The notes beneath the pieces are model-generated. The model searched no databases and was not told the DNA's origin. It saw only the letters and a list, made by a program, of their open reading frames with translations. The position numbers and the translations under genes were made by a program. Below are positions 1 through 8,116 of a DNA stretch of 26,618 nucleotides, piece by piece. Positions within the stretch are counted from its first letter, which is position 1; each line of letters begins with the position of its first letter. Origin of the DNA: UBA11606 sp039188975 (lineage in GTDB: Bacteria; Actinomycetota; Acidimicrobiia; Acidimicrobiales; Aldehydirespiratoraceae); the NCBI GenBank assembly GCA_039188975.1, contig JBCCYT010000045.1, forward strand, positions 1 to 26,618. Reading direction: 5' to 3'.

Positions 1-84
1 CCGTGCCCCTCCCACAACCCCCCCGCTGCCATCACCACCCCCCCCCACCCCCCACCCCCCCCGCCCCCGCGGGCGCGGGGGGCC
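1..84. repeat. C-rich low-complexity tract at window edge
   Basis: The first 84 bases are almost entirely C on the plus strand, with several C homopolymers between about 26 and 68. A perfect 7-bp inverted repeat follows (arms 64-70 and 75-81, loop 71-74). Bases 85-150 show no gene. The tract lies downstream of the leftward acyl-CoA dehydrogenase. It lacks the T-run expected of an intrinsic terminator. Its composition differs from the rest of the window, so a contig-edge or homopolymer sequencing artefact is possible. Confidence 0.6.
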
Positions 85-150
85 ACCACTCATACCCCTG
101 GAGGGAGGTTCATTGTTGGCTCTGACTCCCAACCCCTCGGCCGTGTTACA

Positions 151-1383
151 TCAACCAGCCGGAATCTCCCGAAACGGCACGCCCTTGTCCGGCCGCGGCT
201 CTTGCGGCAAACCCAGGACGTTCTCCCCGACAATGTTGCGCTGCACCTGATCGGTGCCCCCACCGATCCGGGCCGCCCACTGGCCCAAGAACGCGTAGCT
301 CTGCCAAAAGCCATTCGCGTGGGCGTCCTCACCCGCCAACATCGCCGCCGCGCCCATCACTCGCATCGCAAGCGAGCCCTGCGCTTCGAGCCGACGCGAC
401 GCAGCAAGTTTCAGCACCGACGACTCCGGCCCCGGTGCCGCACCCCGACTGGCAGCCGTTCGCACCCGGTAACCGAGGAAGCGGATCGTCTCCTCCAACT
501 CGAACAAACGCACCAGCGCTTGACGAAGACAAGGATCGTCGGTCACGCCGACCCCAGCCGCGATCTCGACCAGGTCAGCGAAACCACCTCGCATTCCAGT
601 GCCGATCCCCTGACGCTCGTTCATCAACGTTGTGAGAATCGGCCCCCAACCCGCATTGACCTCACCCAGCACGCACGACAGCGGCACCCGGACATCATCG
701 AGAAAGACCTCGTTGAACTCAGCCCGACCATTGATCTGACGAATCGGGCGAATCTCGATCCCCGGCAGCGTCATGTCGAGCAAGACATAGGTGATGCCTC
801 GATGCTTCGGAACATCTGGATCGGTCCGAACCAGCAACATGCCGTGCGCAGCCTCGACCGCATTCGAGGTCCACACCTTCTGGCCGCTGACGATCAGCTC
901 GTCCCCGTCGACCACACCGGTTGTTCGCAACCCGGCCAGATCCGAACCGGCACCCGGTTCGGAGAAGAGCTGACACCAGGTCTCGTCCCCCCGCAGCATC
1001 GGCTCGAGATACGCCGTCTTCTGGGCATCGGTGCCATGGGCGATGATCGCTGGTCCCGCCATCCCGATCGACTGTGCGTACACCCCGATCGGCACGTCGT
1101 AGGCCGCCTCTTCTTCGGCGAAGATCGCCGCGAAATGGCTCGACAAACCCCGGCCACCGAAGGCGGTGGGCCAGGTCAGCCCGGCCCACCCATGCTCGAA
1201 CTTGCGGGTCTGCCACGCTGCTGCCGCCTGACGCTGGGCCTCGATCTCAGCATCCGAGGGCGTCCGAGCCCACAGTGATTGCGACCAGTCGATCGACCCG
1301 ACCCGTCGAACGGCGTGCGCGTCAAGGAAAGCCCGACAATCGTGGCGCCACGCCAGCTCCTCCGGCGTGTCGTCGAAGTCCAT
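151..1383 (-). CDS. acyl-CoA dehydrogenase (large, catalytic type)
   Basis: A 410-residue FAD-dependent acyl-CoA dehydrogenase that would introduce the alpha-beta double bond into an acyl-CoA in the cytoplasm. The family signature CQLFSEPGAGSD is at about 137-148 and the C-terminal cofactor loop IGGGTDQVQRN at about 373-383. The Glu found at the C-terminal site in medium-chain enzymes is Gly here. A Glu in NER (E256) sits where long-chain and isovaleryl-CoA dehydrogenases carry their base, so I infer an active enzyme of that subtype. The start ATG lies 2 bases after the stop of the upstream SDR gene, so the two are probably co-transcribed. The acyl substrate cannot be read from the sequence; mycobacterial FadE-like enzymes of fatty acid or sterol side-chain catabolism are the nearest functional analogues. 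Confidence 0.93.
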   Translation of the reverse strand: MDFDDTPEELAWRHDCRAFLDAHAVRRVGSIDWSQSLWARTPSDAEIEAQRQAAAAWQTRKFEHGWAGLTWPTAFGGRGLSSHFAAIFAEEEAAYDVPIGVYAQSIGMAGPAIIAHGTDAQKTAYLEPMLRGDETWCQLFSEPGAGSDLAGLRTTGVVDGDELIVSGQKVWTSNAVEAAHGMLLVRTDPDVPKHRGITYVLLDMTLPGIEIRPIRQINGRAEFNEVFLDDVRVPLSCVLGEVNAGWGPILTTLMNERQGIGTGMRGGFADLVEIAAGVGVTDDPCLRQALVRLFELEETIRFLGYRVRTAASRGAAPGPESSVLKLAASRRLEAQGSLAMRVMGAAAMLAGEDAHANGFWQSYAFLGQWAARIGGGTDQVQRNIVGENVLGLPQEPRPDKGVPFREIPAG

Positions 1384-1385
1384 GG

Positions 1386-2285
1386 TCAGCTCGCGCCGTA
1401 GACCCCGGCCGGGTCCGGAGCTCCGTCGATCGAGCGATGCGCCAAGTCCCCTGCTTCGGTCGCCGACATCGTCCGTTCACCGACCGTCACAACCGGGCCC
1501 GGCTGCCAACCGTCACACACGTTCAGCTGACCGCCAGATGCCTCGAACACCCGACCGGTCACATCGCACGCGCCGCTGCCCAGCCAAACCACCAGCGGAG
1601 ACACATTCTCGGGGCCCTTTGGGTCCCATCCCGCAGGTGCCTCCGCGTCATAGAAGACACCGGCGGTCATGCGAGTACGAGCATCGGGCGCGACCGCGTT
1701 CGCCATCACCCCGTAGCGACCCCATTCCGCGGCCTGTTGGATCGTCAAGAGCGCGATCCCTGCCTTCGCCGTCGCGTAGTTGCCCTGCCCGATCGAGCCG
1801 TTCAAACCCGCGCCCGACGACGTGTTCACGATGCGAGCGTCAACCGGCGTGCCCTGCTTGGCTTGATCTCGCCAGTACTCGATGGCGTGACGCGCCGGCG
1901 CAAAGTGCCCCTTCATGTGGACTCGCGTCACGGAATCCCACTCGTCTTCCGACATCCCTGCAAGCATCCGATCGCGCAAGAACCCGGCATTCAGGACCAC
2001 CGTGTCAAGGCGCCCGAAGACCGAGATCGCCTGCGCGACCATGGCGGCGGCCTGCCCCCAGTCAGCAACGTCAGCCGCATTGGCAACCGCCCGTCCGCCC
2101 GTTGCCTCGATCTCCGCAACGACCTCAGCTGCCGCCGCCGACGTACCACCGGACCCATCACGTTCCACGCCGAGGTCGTTGACCACCACCGCGGCGCCCT
2201 CCGCCGCAAACGCCAACGCATGGGCGCGCCCAAGCCCGCGGGCCGCGCCCGTCACAATCACGACCCGACCGTCACAGATGCCCAC
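1386..2285 (-). CDS. SDR oxidoreductase, hydroxyacyl-CoA dehydrogenase-like
   Basis: A 299-residue short-chain dehydrogenase/reductase. The nucleotide-binding motif TGAARGLG is at 12-19, the NAG element (as VLNAG) near 97-101, and the catalytic triad is Ser157, Tyr170 and Lys174 with the normal 13- and 4-residue spacing. The long N-terminal loop after VVVNDLG resembles the 3-hydroxyacyl-CoA dehydrogenase domain of multifunctional beta-oxidation enzymes, so oxidation of a hydroxyacyl-CoA is likely but not proven. The start is GTG with a strong upstream ribosome site (GGAGG, about 2291-2299 on the reverse strand). It is followed after 2 bases by an acyl-CoA dehydrogenase, forming a two-gene catabolic operon. 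A 16-bp palindrome lies 22 bases upstream of the start. Confidence 0.9.
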   Translation of the reverse strand: MGICDGRVVIVTGAARGLGRAHALAFAAEGAAVVVNDLGVERDGSGGTSAAAAEVVAEIEATGGRAVANAADVADWGQAAAMVAQAISVFGRLDTVVLNAGFLRDRMLAGMSEDEWDSVTRVHMKGHFAPARHAIEYWRDQAKQGTPVDARIVNTSSGAGLNGSIGQGNYATAKAGIALLTIQQAAEWGRYGVMANAVAPDARTRMTAGVFYDAEAPAGWDPKGPENVSPLVVWLGSGACDVTGRVFEASGGQLNVCDGWQPGPVVTVGERTMSATEAGDLAHRSIDGAPDPAGVYGAS

Positions 2286-2306
2286 GATGTCCCCCTCCGT
2301 ACCGTG

Positions 2307-2322
2307 CCGCCATCGATGGCGG
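2307..2322. promoter_or_regulatory. perfect 16-bp palindrome, candidate operator
   Basis: CCGCCATCGATGGCGG is fully self-complementary with no spacer. It lies 22 bases upstream of the GTG start of the leftward SDR/acyl-CoA dehydrogenase operon and downstream of the Clp-N gene. The symmetry and position suit a dimeric repressor such as a TetR protein. No cognate regulator is adjacent, so this is inference. Confidence 0.45.
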
Positions 2323-2369
2323 TGAGCGAGGAACCTAGAGCGTCTCCGCAGCCGGAGCGAAACCGATGT

Positions 2370-3428
2370 TCACCGAGTCGAGCGCAGCGCGTCGGCCCTG
2401 CTTGTGATCTCGGTGGCATCGAGATCGATCACGCCCTGCAACGCCTCGGCCGGCCACTCGAACCACAGCTCGAGTCGATCGGTTTGAGGAAGAGGCCAGA
2501 TCCACCATTCGCTTGTCTCTGATCGGCGAGCCGGCGTGCGCCGATCATTTCGTTCGTCGACGACCTGGCGGCTCCCGAGCCGCACCATCGAGCCCGGTGC
2601 CGGTTCATCGGCACGGAATCGAGGTTGCGGGTCACGATTGGAAATCGTGGCTTCTGCGCCGTCGCGCAGATCGATCGTCACCACCTCGGGGTTGATCCGA
2701 GGCACTGCTCCGAAGCCGGGAATCAGATCTTCTGACGGTTCCCACCGAGGGGGAAGCACCCAGTCATCGCAGGACGTGATGGTGACGGTGATGCCATAGC
2801 CATCCGGGCCCGCGACGACCCCGTCGAGCGTGGCGACGGCCGTGTCGCTCCGCGCCAACAGTCGACGTTCGCTCGGACCCAGCGGAACCCGAGCGAGCGC
2901 ACCATCGCCCGCGTCAGGCCCCCACCATGGCAGATGCTGGTCCTCGCTTCGACGGTCGAGCGTGTCGATCAGGTGAGCAACCTCGTTCGGATCGAGCTTC
3001 GCTGCGCCGAGCCGAGCAAGTCGCCGAATCTCCCCGAGCCGGACGCCGAGCGAACGCAGCACAGTCGATGCGCCAGACCGGGGGTCGCTCATGACCGCGA
3101 CCAGCAGGTCGAAGGATGTCAGACCTGCGGTGGCACCGAGAGGTGTGGCGTGCAGTGCCACCTCAGCGCGAGCCGACAGCGGTGGGTCCTCGTCCGTGAT
3201 GTTGTCGGGGTGACAGTGATGCAGACGCAGCAACCGCAACCCCCGCTCGACGCGCATGGTGTCGAGCGCGAAGAGCTCGGCGAGCTCAGCGACGCCGTCG
3301 GTCGCCGTGGCGATCAACCCGAAGAAGAGGTGTTCCGTGCCGCAGTGTTCGTCCCCCGCCGCGCCAGCCGTACCCAAAGCGACATCCAGCGCGATCTGGG
3401 CATCAGGTTCTAGTGCGTACCCACTCAT
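2370..3428 (-). CDS. Clp N-terminal repeat protein without ATPase domain
   Basis: A 352-residue protein whose first about 140 residues look like the double Clp N-terminal (Clp_N) helical repeat of ClpA/ClpC/ClpB. The hallmark GTEHLFFGLIA is at 30-40 and a second helical repeat spans about 83-128. In Clp chaperones this domain recruits substrates or adaptors. No Walker A or B motif or AAA+ module follows. Residues about 185-345 appear beta-rich and Trp/Arg-rich and match no family I recognise. ClpS-independent adaptor, decoy or stress-sensing roles are all possible. It is separated from the upstream YbaK-like gene by 69 bases holding an 8-bp-arm inverted repeat, so it may be transcribed separately. 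Confidence 0.75.
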   Translation of the reverse strand: MSGYALEPDAQIALDVALGTAGAAGDEHCGTEHLFFGLIATATDGVAELAELFALDTMRVERGLRLLRLHHCHPDNITDEDPPLSARAEVALHATPLGATAGLTSFDLLVAVMSDPRSGASTVLRSLGVRLGEIRRLARLGAAKLDPNEVAHLIDTLDRRSEDQHLPWWGPDAGDGALARVPLGPSERRLLARSDTAVATLDGVVAGPDGYGITVTITSCDDWVLPPRWEPSEDLIPGFGAVPRINPEVVTIDLRDGAEATISNRDPQPRFRADEPAPGSMVRLGSRQVVDERNDRRTPARRSETSEWWIWPLPQTDRLELWFEWPAEALQGVIDLDATEITSRADALRSTR

Positions 3429-3465
3429 CGGGAACCGACGTTATGAGTCGTCACACCCGGGAGCC

Positions 3466-3483
3466 ATGGGCCATTTGGCCCAT
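3466..3483. promoter_or_regulatory. 8-bp-arm inverted repeat between YbaK-like and Clp-N genes
   Basis: Perfect arms ATGGGCCA and TGGCCCAT are separated by TT. The element lies 14 bases after the YbaK-like stop and 37 bases before the Clp-N start, both leftward genes. The 2-base spacer suits a protein-binding operator better than an RNA hairpin, and no T-run follows on the transcribed strand, so a terminator is less likely. Confidence 0.35.
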
Positions 3484-3497
3484 TGGACGAGCATGCG

Positions 3498-3971
3498 TCA
3501 CTCGGTGAACGCCGTTGGGGTTGCGTTGGTCAGATCGCAGAGTTCGGCCGAGCTGATGGGGAAACACCGGTCCGGCGTACCGCCCGCCGCAAACACGGTC
3601 TCGTGGTCGAGCAACGCTGGATCGATGAGGGTCCGAATCGGCTCTGGATGGCCGAAGGGAGGCGTGCCACCGATGGCGTACCCCGTCGCCCGGCGTGCCT
3701 CATCAGCACTGGCCAGACGCACCTCACCGCCGACCACCACGCCGAGCAGGTCGGTATCGATGCGGTTGTGGCCCGCAGTGAGCGCCAGGACCGGCCCGTC
3801 CGGTCCGATCACGAGCAGGCTCTTTGCGATCTGAGACAACTCGCAGCCGATCGCCGCGGCTGCGTCGGCTGCCGTCCGAGTGCCGTCGGGGTAGGCGACC
3901 GGATCGACGGCAATCCCGAGTTCGGCGGCTGCGTTCGCGAACCGCTCCGCCCCACCGGTCTTTGCCGCCAT
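3498..3971 (-). CDS. YbaK/ProX-type aminoacyl-tRNA deacylase
   Basis: A 157-residue single-domain protein of the YbaK/EbsC/ProXp family, which hydrolyses mischarged aminoacyl-tRNA in trans (for example Cys- or Ala-tRNA(Pro)). The conserved lysine is in QIAKSLL (Lys50), followed by a central GHNRID segment at 68-72 and the GGTPPFGH loop at 101-108, which matches the family's GG-x-P-x-G-H element. Length is typical. The start ATG shares its A with the TGA of the upstream amidohydrolase (TGATG), so translation is coupled. This pairing could reflect handling of D- or modified amino acids, but that is only contextual inference. The exact tRNA specificity is not visible. Confidence 0.88.
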   Translation of the reverse strand: MAAKTGGAERFANAAAELGIAVDPVAYPDGTRTAADAAAAIGCELSQIAKSLLVIGPDGPVLALTAGHNRIDTDLLGVVVGGEVRLASADEARRATGYAIGGTPPFGHPEPIRTLIDPALLDHETVFAAGGTPDRCFPISSAELCDLTNATPTAFTE

Positions 3972-5707
3972 CAGCGACGACCGCGGACCAAGCGTCCCGG
4001 TCGAGCGCCTGTGTCCTCGCCATCGCGGCGGGTCACCTCACCGGCAACGATTGTCGCGACGTAGCCCGTCGCCCGCTGTACGAGCCGTCGGCCCCCCGCA
4101 GGTAGGTCGTGCACCAGCTCCGGCGTCTGCAGGGCGAGACGTTCGTAGTCGATCACGTTGAGATCGGCCCGCTTCCCAATCTCGATCGTGCCGCGATCGC
4201 GAAGGCCAAACAGGGCGGCGGTGTCGGCCGTCTGCTTCTTCACGACCCACTCGAGCGGAAGCTTCTCACCGCGATGACGATCCCGAGTCCAATGCGAGAT
4301 CATCGTGGTCGGCACCGAGGCGTCGCAGATGAAGCCGCAGTGGGCACCGCCGTCGGCCAGGCCGGAGACAGCGGTTGGATGGGTCAACTGCTCGCGAATG
4401 ACGTCGTGGTTCTGTTCGACATAGTTGAACAGCGGAAGCATCAGGAGCGCCTTGCCGGCCTCGGCACAGAACGCGTCGTAGGCCGCCTCCTCGGCTGCGA
4501 CACCATTCGCTTCGGCCATGCCCGCGATCGAGCGATCGGCGGTGGGTTCGTAGTCGGGCGGATCGCCGAGCACGAAGACCTGATCGAGCATCGCGCCGGC
4601 CAGCGCGCCAAGTCCTTCGACCAGCAGACCCGTGCCTTCTGCGTTCGCTTCGGAGAGAATCGCCGATCGCACCTCGGGCTTGCGGAGTTCGACGATTCGC
4701 TCCTCGATCGGGAGATCGGCGATCGCCTGATACGACGGCTTCTGCATGAACGGGTGACAGGTCTGCCACCCAATCAAGACCCCGAACGGTCGACCCGCCA
4801 CCTGCGGGTAGAGCTGGGCCCCTTGCTCAGCCGCCTCGAGCGACGCCTGCATCTGCTGTTTCCAGAGATCGGGAGCCGCCGACACCTGCAGCATCGCGAA
4901 GGTGACCGGCTGTCCGGTCTCCGACGAGAGTCGGGTCATCCACTCGATCTCCTTCATGGGCGCCACCAGGTCAAGTCCAGCCGTGCCGGCGGGGGCCAGC
5001 TCGAAGACACCGCCACCCCCGTCTCGCAAAGCACGGCCCATCGCAAACAGCTCGTCTTCAGCCGCGAACGTCCCCGGCACTGGCTCGCCGTCCATGGCGG
5101 TGTGCGCAATCGTGCGCGATGTCGAGACGCCAAGTGCACCTGCGGCCACGGCGTCGCGCACGATCGTTGCCATCTCGGCGATGTCGTCGCTGGTCGCTGG
5201 TTCGTTGCGAGCGCCACGCTCGCCCATCACGTACGCCCGGACCGCGCCGTGCGCAACCTGCGCCCCGACATCGACGGACCATCGACGGTCATCGAGTGCG
5301 TCGAGGTACTCCGGGAAGGACTCCCAGACAAAATCAATGCCCTCCGACAACGCCGAGCCAGGTATGTCCTCAACGCCCTCCATGAGCTGAATGAGCCACG
5401 CTTCGCTCCCAGGTCGAACCGGGGCAAACCCGACCCCGCAGTTGCCCATCACCAGCGTCGTCACACCATGAAGGGAGCTGGGTTCGAGCACCTCATCCCA
5501 GGTCGCCTGACCGTCATAGTGAGAGTGGACGTCGACGAACCCGGGCGTGACGATCAGCCCGGCGGCGTCGATCGTCTCGGTCGACTCACCCTCGAGATCG
5601 ACGTCGAGCGCGACGATTCTCCCGTCGGAGATGGCAATGTCGACGACTCGCCGGTCAGCGCCGGTGCCATCGACGACCGTTCCATTACGGATCAGCAGGT
5701 CGTACAT
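3971..5707 (-). CDS. D-aminoacylase-like amidohydrolase
   Basis: A 578-residue member of the amidohydrolase superfamily, close in layout to N-acyl-D-amino-acid deacylase and D-glutamate deacylase. The N-terminal beta part (MYDLLIRNGTVVDGTG) is followed by the metal-binding HSH motif (His61, His63). A Cys in GNCG (Cys90) matches the metal-bridging cysteine of D-aminoacylases. A late DGGAHC motif carries the likely catalytic Asp, and the C-terminal GKRADLNVID strand is typical. I chose the start at 5707 because the family begins with this beta strand; the frame stays open upstream but would overlap the metallopeptidase gene. It is coupled to the YbaK-like gene. Its substrate may be an N-acyl-D-amino acid or another cyclic or acyl amide. 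Confidence 0.9.
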   Translation of the reverse strand: MYDLLIRNGTVVDGTGADRRVVDIAISDGRIVALDVDLEGESTETIDAAGLIVTPGFVDVHSHYDGQATWDEVLEPSSLHGVTTLVMGNCGVGFAPVRPGSEAWLIQLMEGVEDIPGSALSEGIDFVWESFPEYLDALDDRRWSVDVGAQVAHGAVRAYVMGERGARNEPATSDDIAEMATIVRDAVAAGALGVSTSRTIAHTAMDGEPVPGTFAAEDELFAMGRALRDGGGGVFELAPAGTAGLDLVAPMKEIEWMTRLSSETGQPVTFAMLQVSAAPDLWKQQMQASLEAAEQGAQLYPQVAGRPFGVLIGWQTCHPFMQKPSYQAIADLPIEERIVELRKPEVRSAILSEANAEGTGLLVEGLGALAGAMLDQVFVLGDPPDYEPTADRSIAGMAEANGVAAEEAAYDAFCAEAGKALLMLPLFNYVEQNHDVIREQLTHPTAVSGLADGGAHCGFICDASVPTTMISHWTRDRHRGEKLPLEWVVKKQTADTAALFGLRDRGTIEIGKRADLNVIDYERLALQTPELVHDLPAGGRRLVQRATGYVATIVAGEVTRRDGEDTGARPGRLVRGRR

Positions 5708-5747
5708 GACCCAACCGTACGACGCGGCGCGGCGCCAGAGGAAACCG

Positions 5748-6713
5748 TCAGGGCTGGGTCGGCAAGATCTCCGTCGCAGCAACCGACGTGTCGAAGGTGT
5801 CGTTGCAGACGGCCGGGTCGCCCGTTTCGAGACCGATGCGCAGCCACGCCTCCCGCTGCTCGGCGCTGCCGTGACTCCAGTTGTCGGTGTTGATCTGCTG
5901 ACCCGTCGATTCCTGAATGGTGTCGTCCCCAACTGCTTCAGCGGCCTGCAGCCCCTCTCGCAGATCGCCGGGTTCCAGATGGAGGTGATAGTCGACGCCG
6001 TCGAGGGTCGCAGGGCGCTGGGCGGCGGTGAACGCCCAGACTCCGGCCAGGCAGTCGGCCTGCAGTTCGAGTCGGATGGTGAGGGCGTTCCGCTCGACCT
6101 CGCCGAGGCCAGCCTGCTGCTGACGGACATCGGTCGAGACACCGAGCACGTTTTGCACGTGATGGGCCAGCTCGTGAGCGATCACATAGGCGATCGCAAA
6201 GTCGCCCTCCGCACCGAACCGGGCGGCGAGCTCCTCGAAGAAATCGGGATCGAAGGCAACGGTGTCATCACCGGGACAGTAGAAGGGGCCAGCTTCAGCC
6301 GGGACGGTGCCACACGCCGTGCTGATCGACCCCGAAAAGATCCGCATTCGAGCATCTCGGTACTCCAGCCCCGCCGACTCGAAAATGTCCTGCCACATGA
6401 ACTGGACATCATCGAAGATGCCGCTCCACTCCGACAGCTCGTCCTCGGTGATCGCCGGCGGCGGTGCAGTCGTTCCGTTGTTTTCCTGGCCGGATTGCAA
6501 GCCGCCCAGCGCGTCCCCGAGTCCGCCTTCACCTCCGCCGCTCAGCAGCGTGATCACCACGACGACGATCACGCCCAGCAGCCCGGCACCGCCCGCGCCG
6601 GCGCCGGCCTTCCCACCGGTGGACTGAGGCAGTCGAAGACCGCCCGTGCGGCCACCCGTTGCGCCTTCGACCGACACGTTCTTGCTGCGATATCCCCGGC
6701 GCACCTTGACCAT
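5748..6713 (-). CDS. membrane-anchored neutral zinc metallopeptidase (YpfJ family)
   Basis: A 321-residue YpfJ/KPN_02809-type putative neutral zinc metallopeptidase. An N-terminal basic segment and Gly-rich stretch lead to one membrane helix (about 44-58). The external domain carries the zinc motif HELAHH (His180, Glu181, His184), the probable third ligand in RLELQADCLAG (Glu216), and the family hallmark HGSAEQR at about 281-287. A second in-frame ATG at 6734 would add 7 residues; I prefer 6713 because family members start about 11 residues before the NV motif. It diverges from the CoA-transferase gene. Substrates of this family are not well established. Confidence 0.88.
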   Translation of the reverse strand: MVKVRRGYRSKNVSVEGATGGRTGGLRLPQSTGGKAGAGAGGAGLLGVIVVVVITLLSGGGEGGLGDALGGLQSGQENNGTTAPPPAITEDELSEWSGIFDDVQFMWQDIFESAGLEYRDARMRIFSGSISTACGTVPAEAGPFYCPGDDTVAFDPDFFEELAARFGAEGDFAIAYVIAHELAHHVQNVLGVSTDVRQQQAGLGEVERNALTIRLELQADCLAGVWAFTAAQRPATLDGVDYHLHLEPGDLREGLQAAEAVGDDTIQESTGQQINTDNWSHGSAEQREAWLRIGLETGDPAVCNDTFDTSVAATEILPTQP

Positions 6714-6841
6714 GACGCGAGACGCTAGACGCATGTCCCAGCGGTTGCACCGGCAAACCGTGGTTCCACGTCGAGAACGGGAGGGCTCTACGATGCCGTG
6801 CCCAAAGAGGCGCTCGACGACGCCGCCTCGGAGAGGCAGTC
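6714..6841. promoter_or_regulatory. divergent intergenic region (metallopeptidase / CoA-transferase)
   Basis: This 128-base gap must hold promoters for both divergent genes. On the plus strand TACGAT at 6789-6794 is a reasonable -10 hexamer, though no clear -35 lies at 17 bases (TTCCAC is 19 away). A ribosome site GAGAGG lies just before the CoA-transferase ATG. No inverted repeat stands out. Confidence 0.35.
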
Positions 6842-8068
6842 ATGGCAGGACCACTCGATGGCGTGAAGGTCGTGGAACTGGGCGTGTGGGTCGCCGGTCC
6901 CGCCGCCGCCGGAATCCTCGCCGATTGGGGCGCCGATGTCATCAAGATCGAGCCCCCCGCCGGCGACCCGTCTCGGACGTTCCAATACTCACTCACCGGC
7001 CAGATGATGCCAACCAATCCCATCTTCGAGATGGACAACCGGTCCAAACGAAGCATCGTGCTCGACCTCACCACCGAAGCGGGCAAGGCGATCGCCGACG
7101 AGCTGATCGCCGACGCCGACGTCTTCGTCACGAACGTACGCCTCGGCGGTCTCGAGCGGCTCGGTCTCGACGCCGACACGCTCACCGCCCGCCACCCTCA
7201 CCTCATCTACGCCGCAATCACCGGCTACGGACTCGAGGGAGACGACGCCGACCGCGCCGCATTCGATATCGCCGCGTTCTGGTCGCGCAGCGGTATCGCC
7301 CATCTGCTCACGAAGCCCGGCGAAGACCCGCCCTTTCAACGCGGCGGAATGGGCGACCACAACACGGGGCTCGCTGGCGCGGCCGCGATTTGCGCGGCGC
7401 TCTACCACCGAGAAAAGAGCGGGAACGGACAGCTCGTCTCCACGTCGCTGATGCGCGAAGGGTTGTACACGATCAGTTTCGACATGTCGGTACTCCTCGG
7501 CTGGGGCCTCACATTGCGCATCGGTGAACGCGAAACGATGGGCAATGTCGCAATGAACAACTACTCGTCGAGCGACGGAAAGCGGTTCTGGATCGTCGGC
7601 ATGGACGGCGCCCGGCACTGGCCACCGCTGGCCCGGGCGGTGGGACGAACCGAGTGGCTCGACGACGAGCGCTTCGCCGACCCACGAGGCCGAGCGGTCA
7701 ACGCGCCGGAGATCATCGCGCAACTCGACGAGATCTTCGCCACCAAGACCATGGCTGACTGGGAAGCGATCTTCGCCACTGAACCCGACTTCTTCTGGGC
7801 GCCCGTCCAGTCTCCGGAAGATCTCCTCGCCGACCCACAGTTCTACGCATCCGGCGCGCTGGTCGAAGTCCCCGACGGAGCGACAACCACGAACATGATC
7901 GCCACCCCTGCCGACTTCGGTGGGACACCGTGGGCACCACGTGGCACCGCGCCCGACCTTGGTGAACACACGGAGGCAATCCTGCGCGAACTCGGTCGCG
8001 GCGAAGAGATCGACGCGCTCGCTGCATCAGGGGTGATCGGGAGACCGGCGGCGGCTGCGGCAGACTGA
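6842..8068 (+). CDS. CaiB/BaiF family (class III) CoA-transferase
   Basis: A 408-residue class III CoA-transferase, which moves CoA between carboxylic acids through an aspartyl-CoA thioester. The N-terminal GVKVVELG strand, the GADVIKIEPPAGD segment (30-42) and the NRSKRSIVLDL element (66-76) are typical. The catalytic Asp is expected in GGMGDH (Asp172), followed by GLAGAAAICAALYHREKSG. Length fits the family. It probably activates an acid entering a catabolic pathway such as bile acid, steroid or aromatic degradation, consistent with the many acyl-CoA dehydrogenases nearby. The substrate pair is unknown. A ribosome site GAGAGG precedes the ATG. Confidence 0.93.
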   Translation: MAGPLDGVKVVELGVWVAGPAAAGILADWGADVIKIEPPAGDPSRTFQYSLTGQMMPTNPIFEMDNRSKRSIVLDLTTEAGKAIADELIADADVFVTNVRLGGLERLGLDADTLTARHPHLIYAAITGYGLEGDDADRAAFDIAAFWSRSGIAHLLTKPGEDPPFQRGGMGDHNTGLAGAAAICAALYHREKSGNGQLVSTSLMREGLYTISFDMSVLLGWGLTLRIGERETMGNVAMNNYSSSDGKRFWIVGMDGARHWPPLARAVGRTEWLDDERFADPRGRAVNAPEIIAQLDEIFATKTMADWEAIFATEPDFFWAPVQSPEDLLADPQFYASGALVEVPDGATTTNMIATPADFGGTPWAPRGTAPDLGEHTEAILRELGRGEEIDALAASGVIGRPAAAAAD

Positions 8069-8116
8069 GTCCATGTCGACAACGCAGCACCGCCGAGCGC
8101 CGGTGGGTCCAGCCGC

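Noticed and set aside
1074..2522. A 482-codon plus-strand frame opposite the SDR and acyl-CoA dehydrogenase
   Set aside because: It shows low-complexity Arg/Pro composition and runs opposite two well-supported genes.
4109..5893. A 594-codon open frame on the plus strand opposite the amidohydrolase
   Set aside because: It is Arg/His-rich with no recognisable domain and mirrors a clear enzyme on the other strand; long antisense frames are expected at this GC content.
5708..6142. Upstream extension of the amidohydrolase frame
   Set aside because: It would overlap the metallopeptidase gene and encodes Ser/Arg-rich sequence before the natural family N-terminus.
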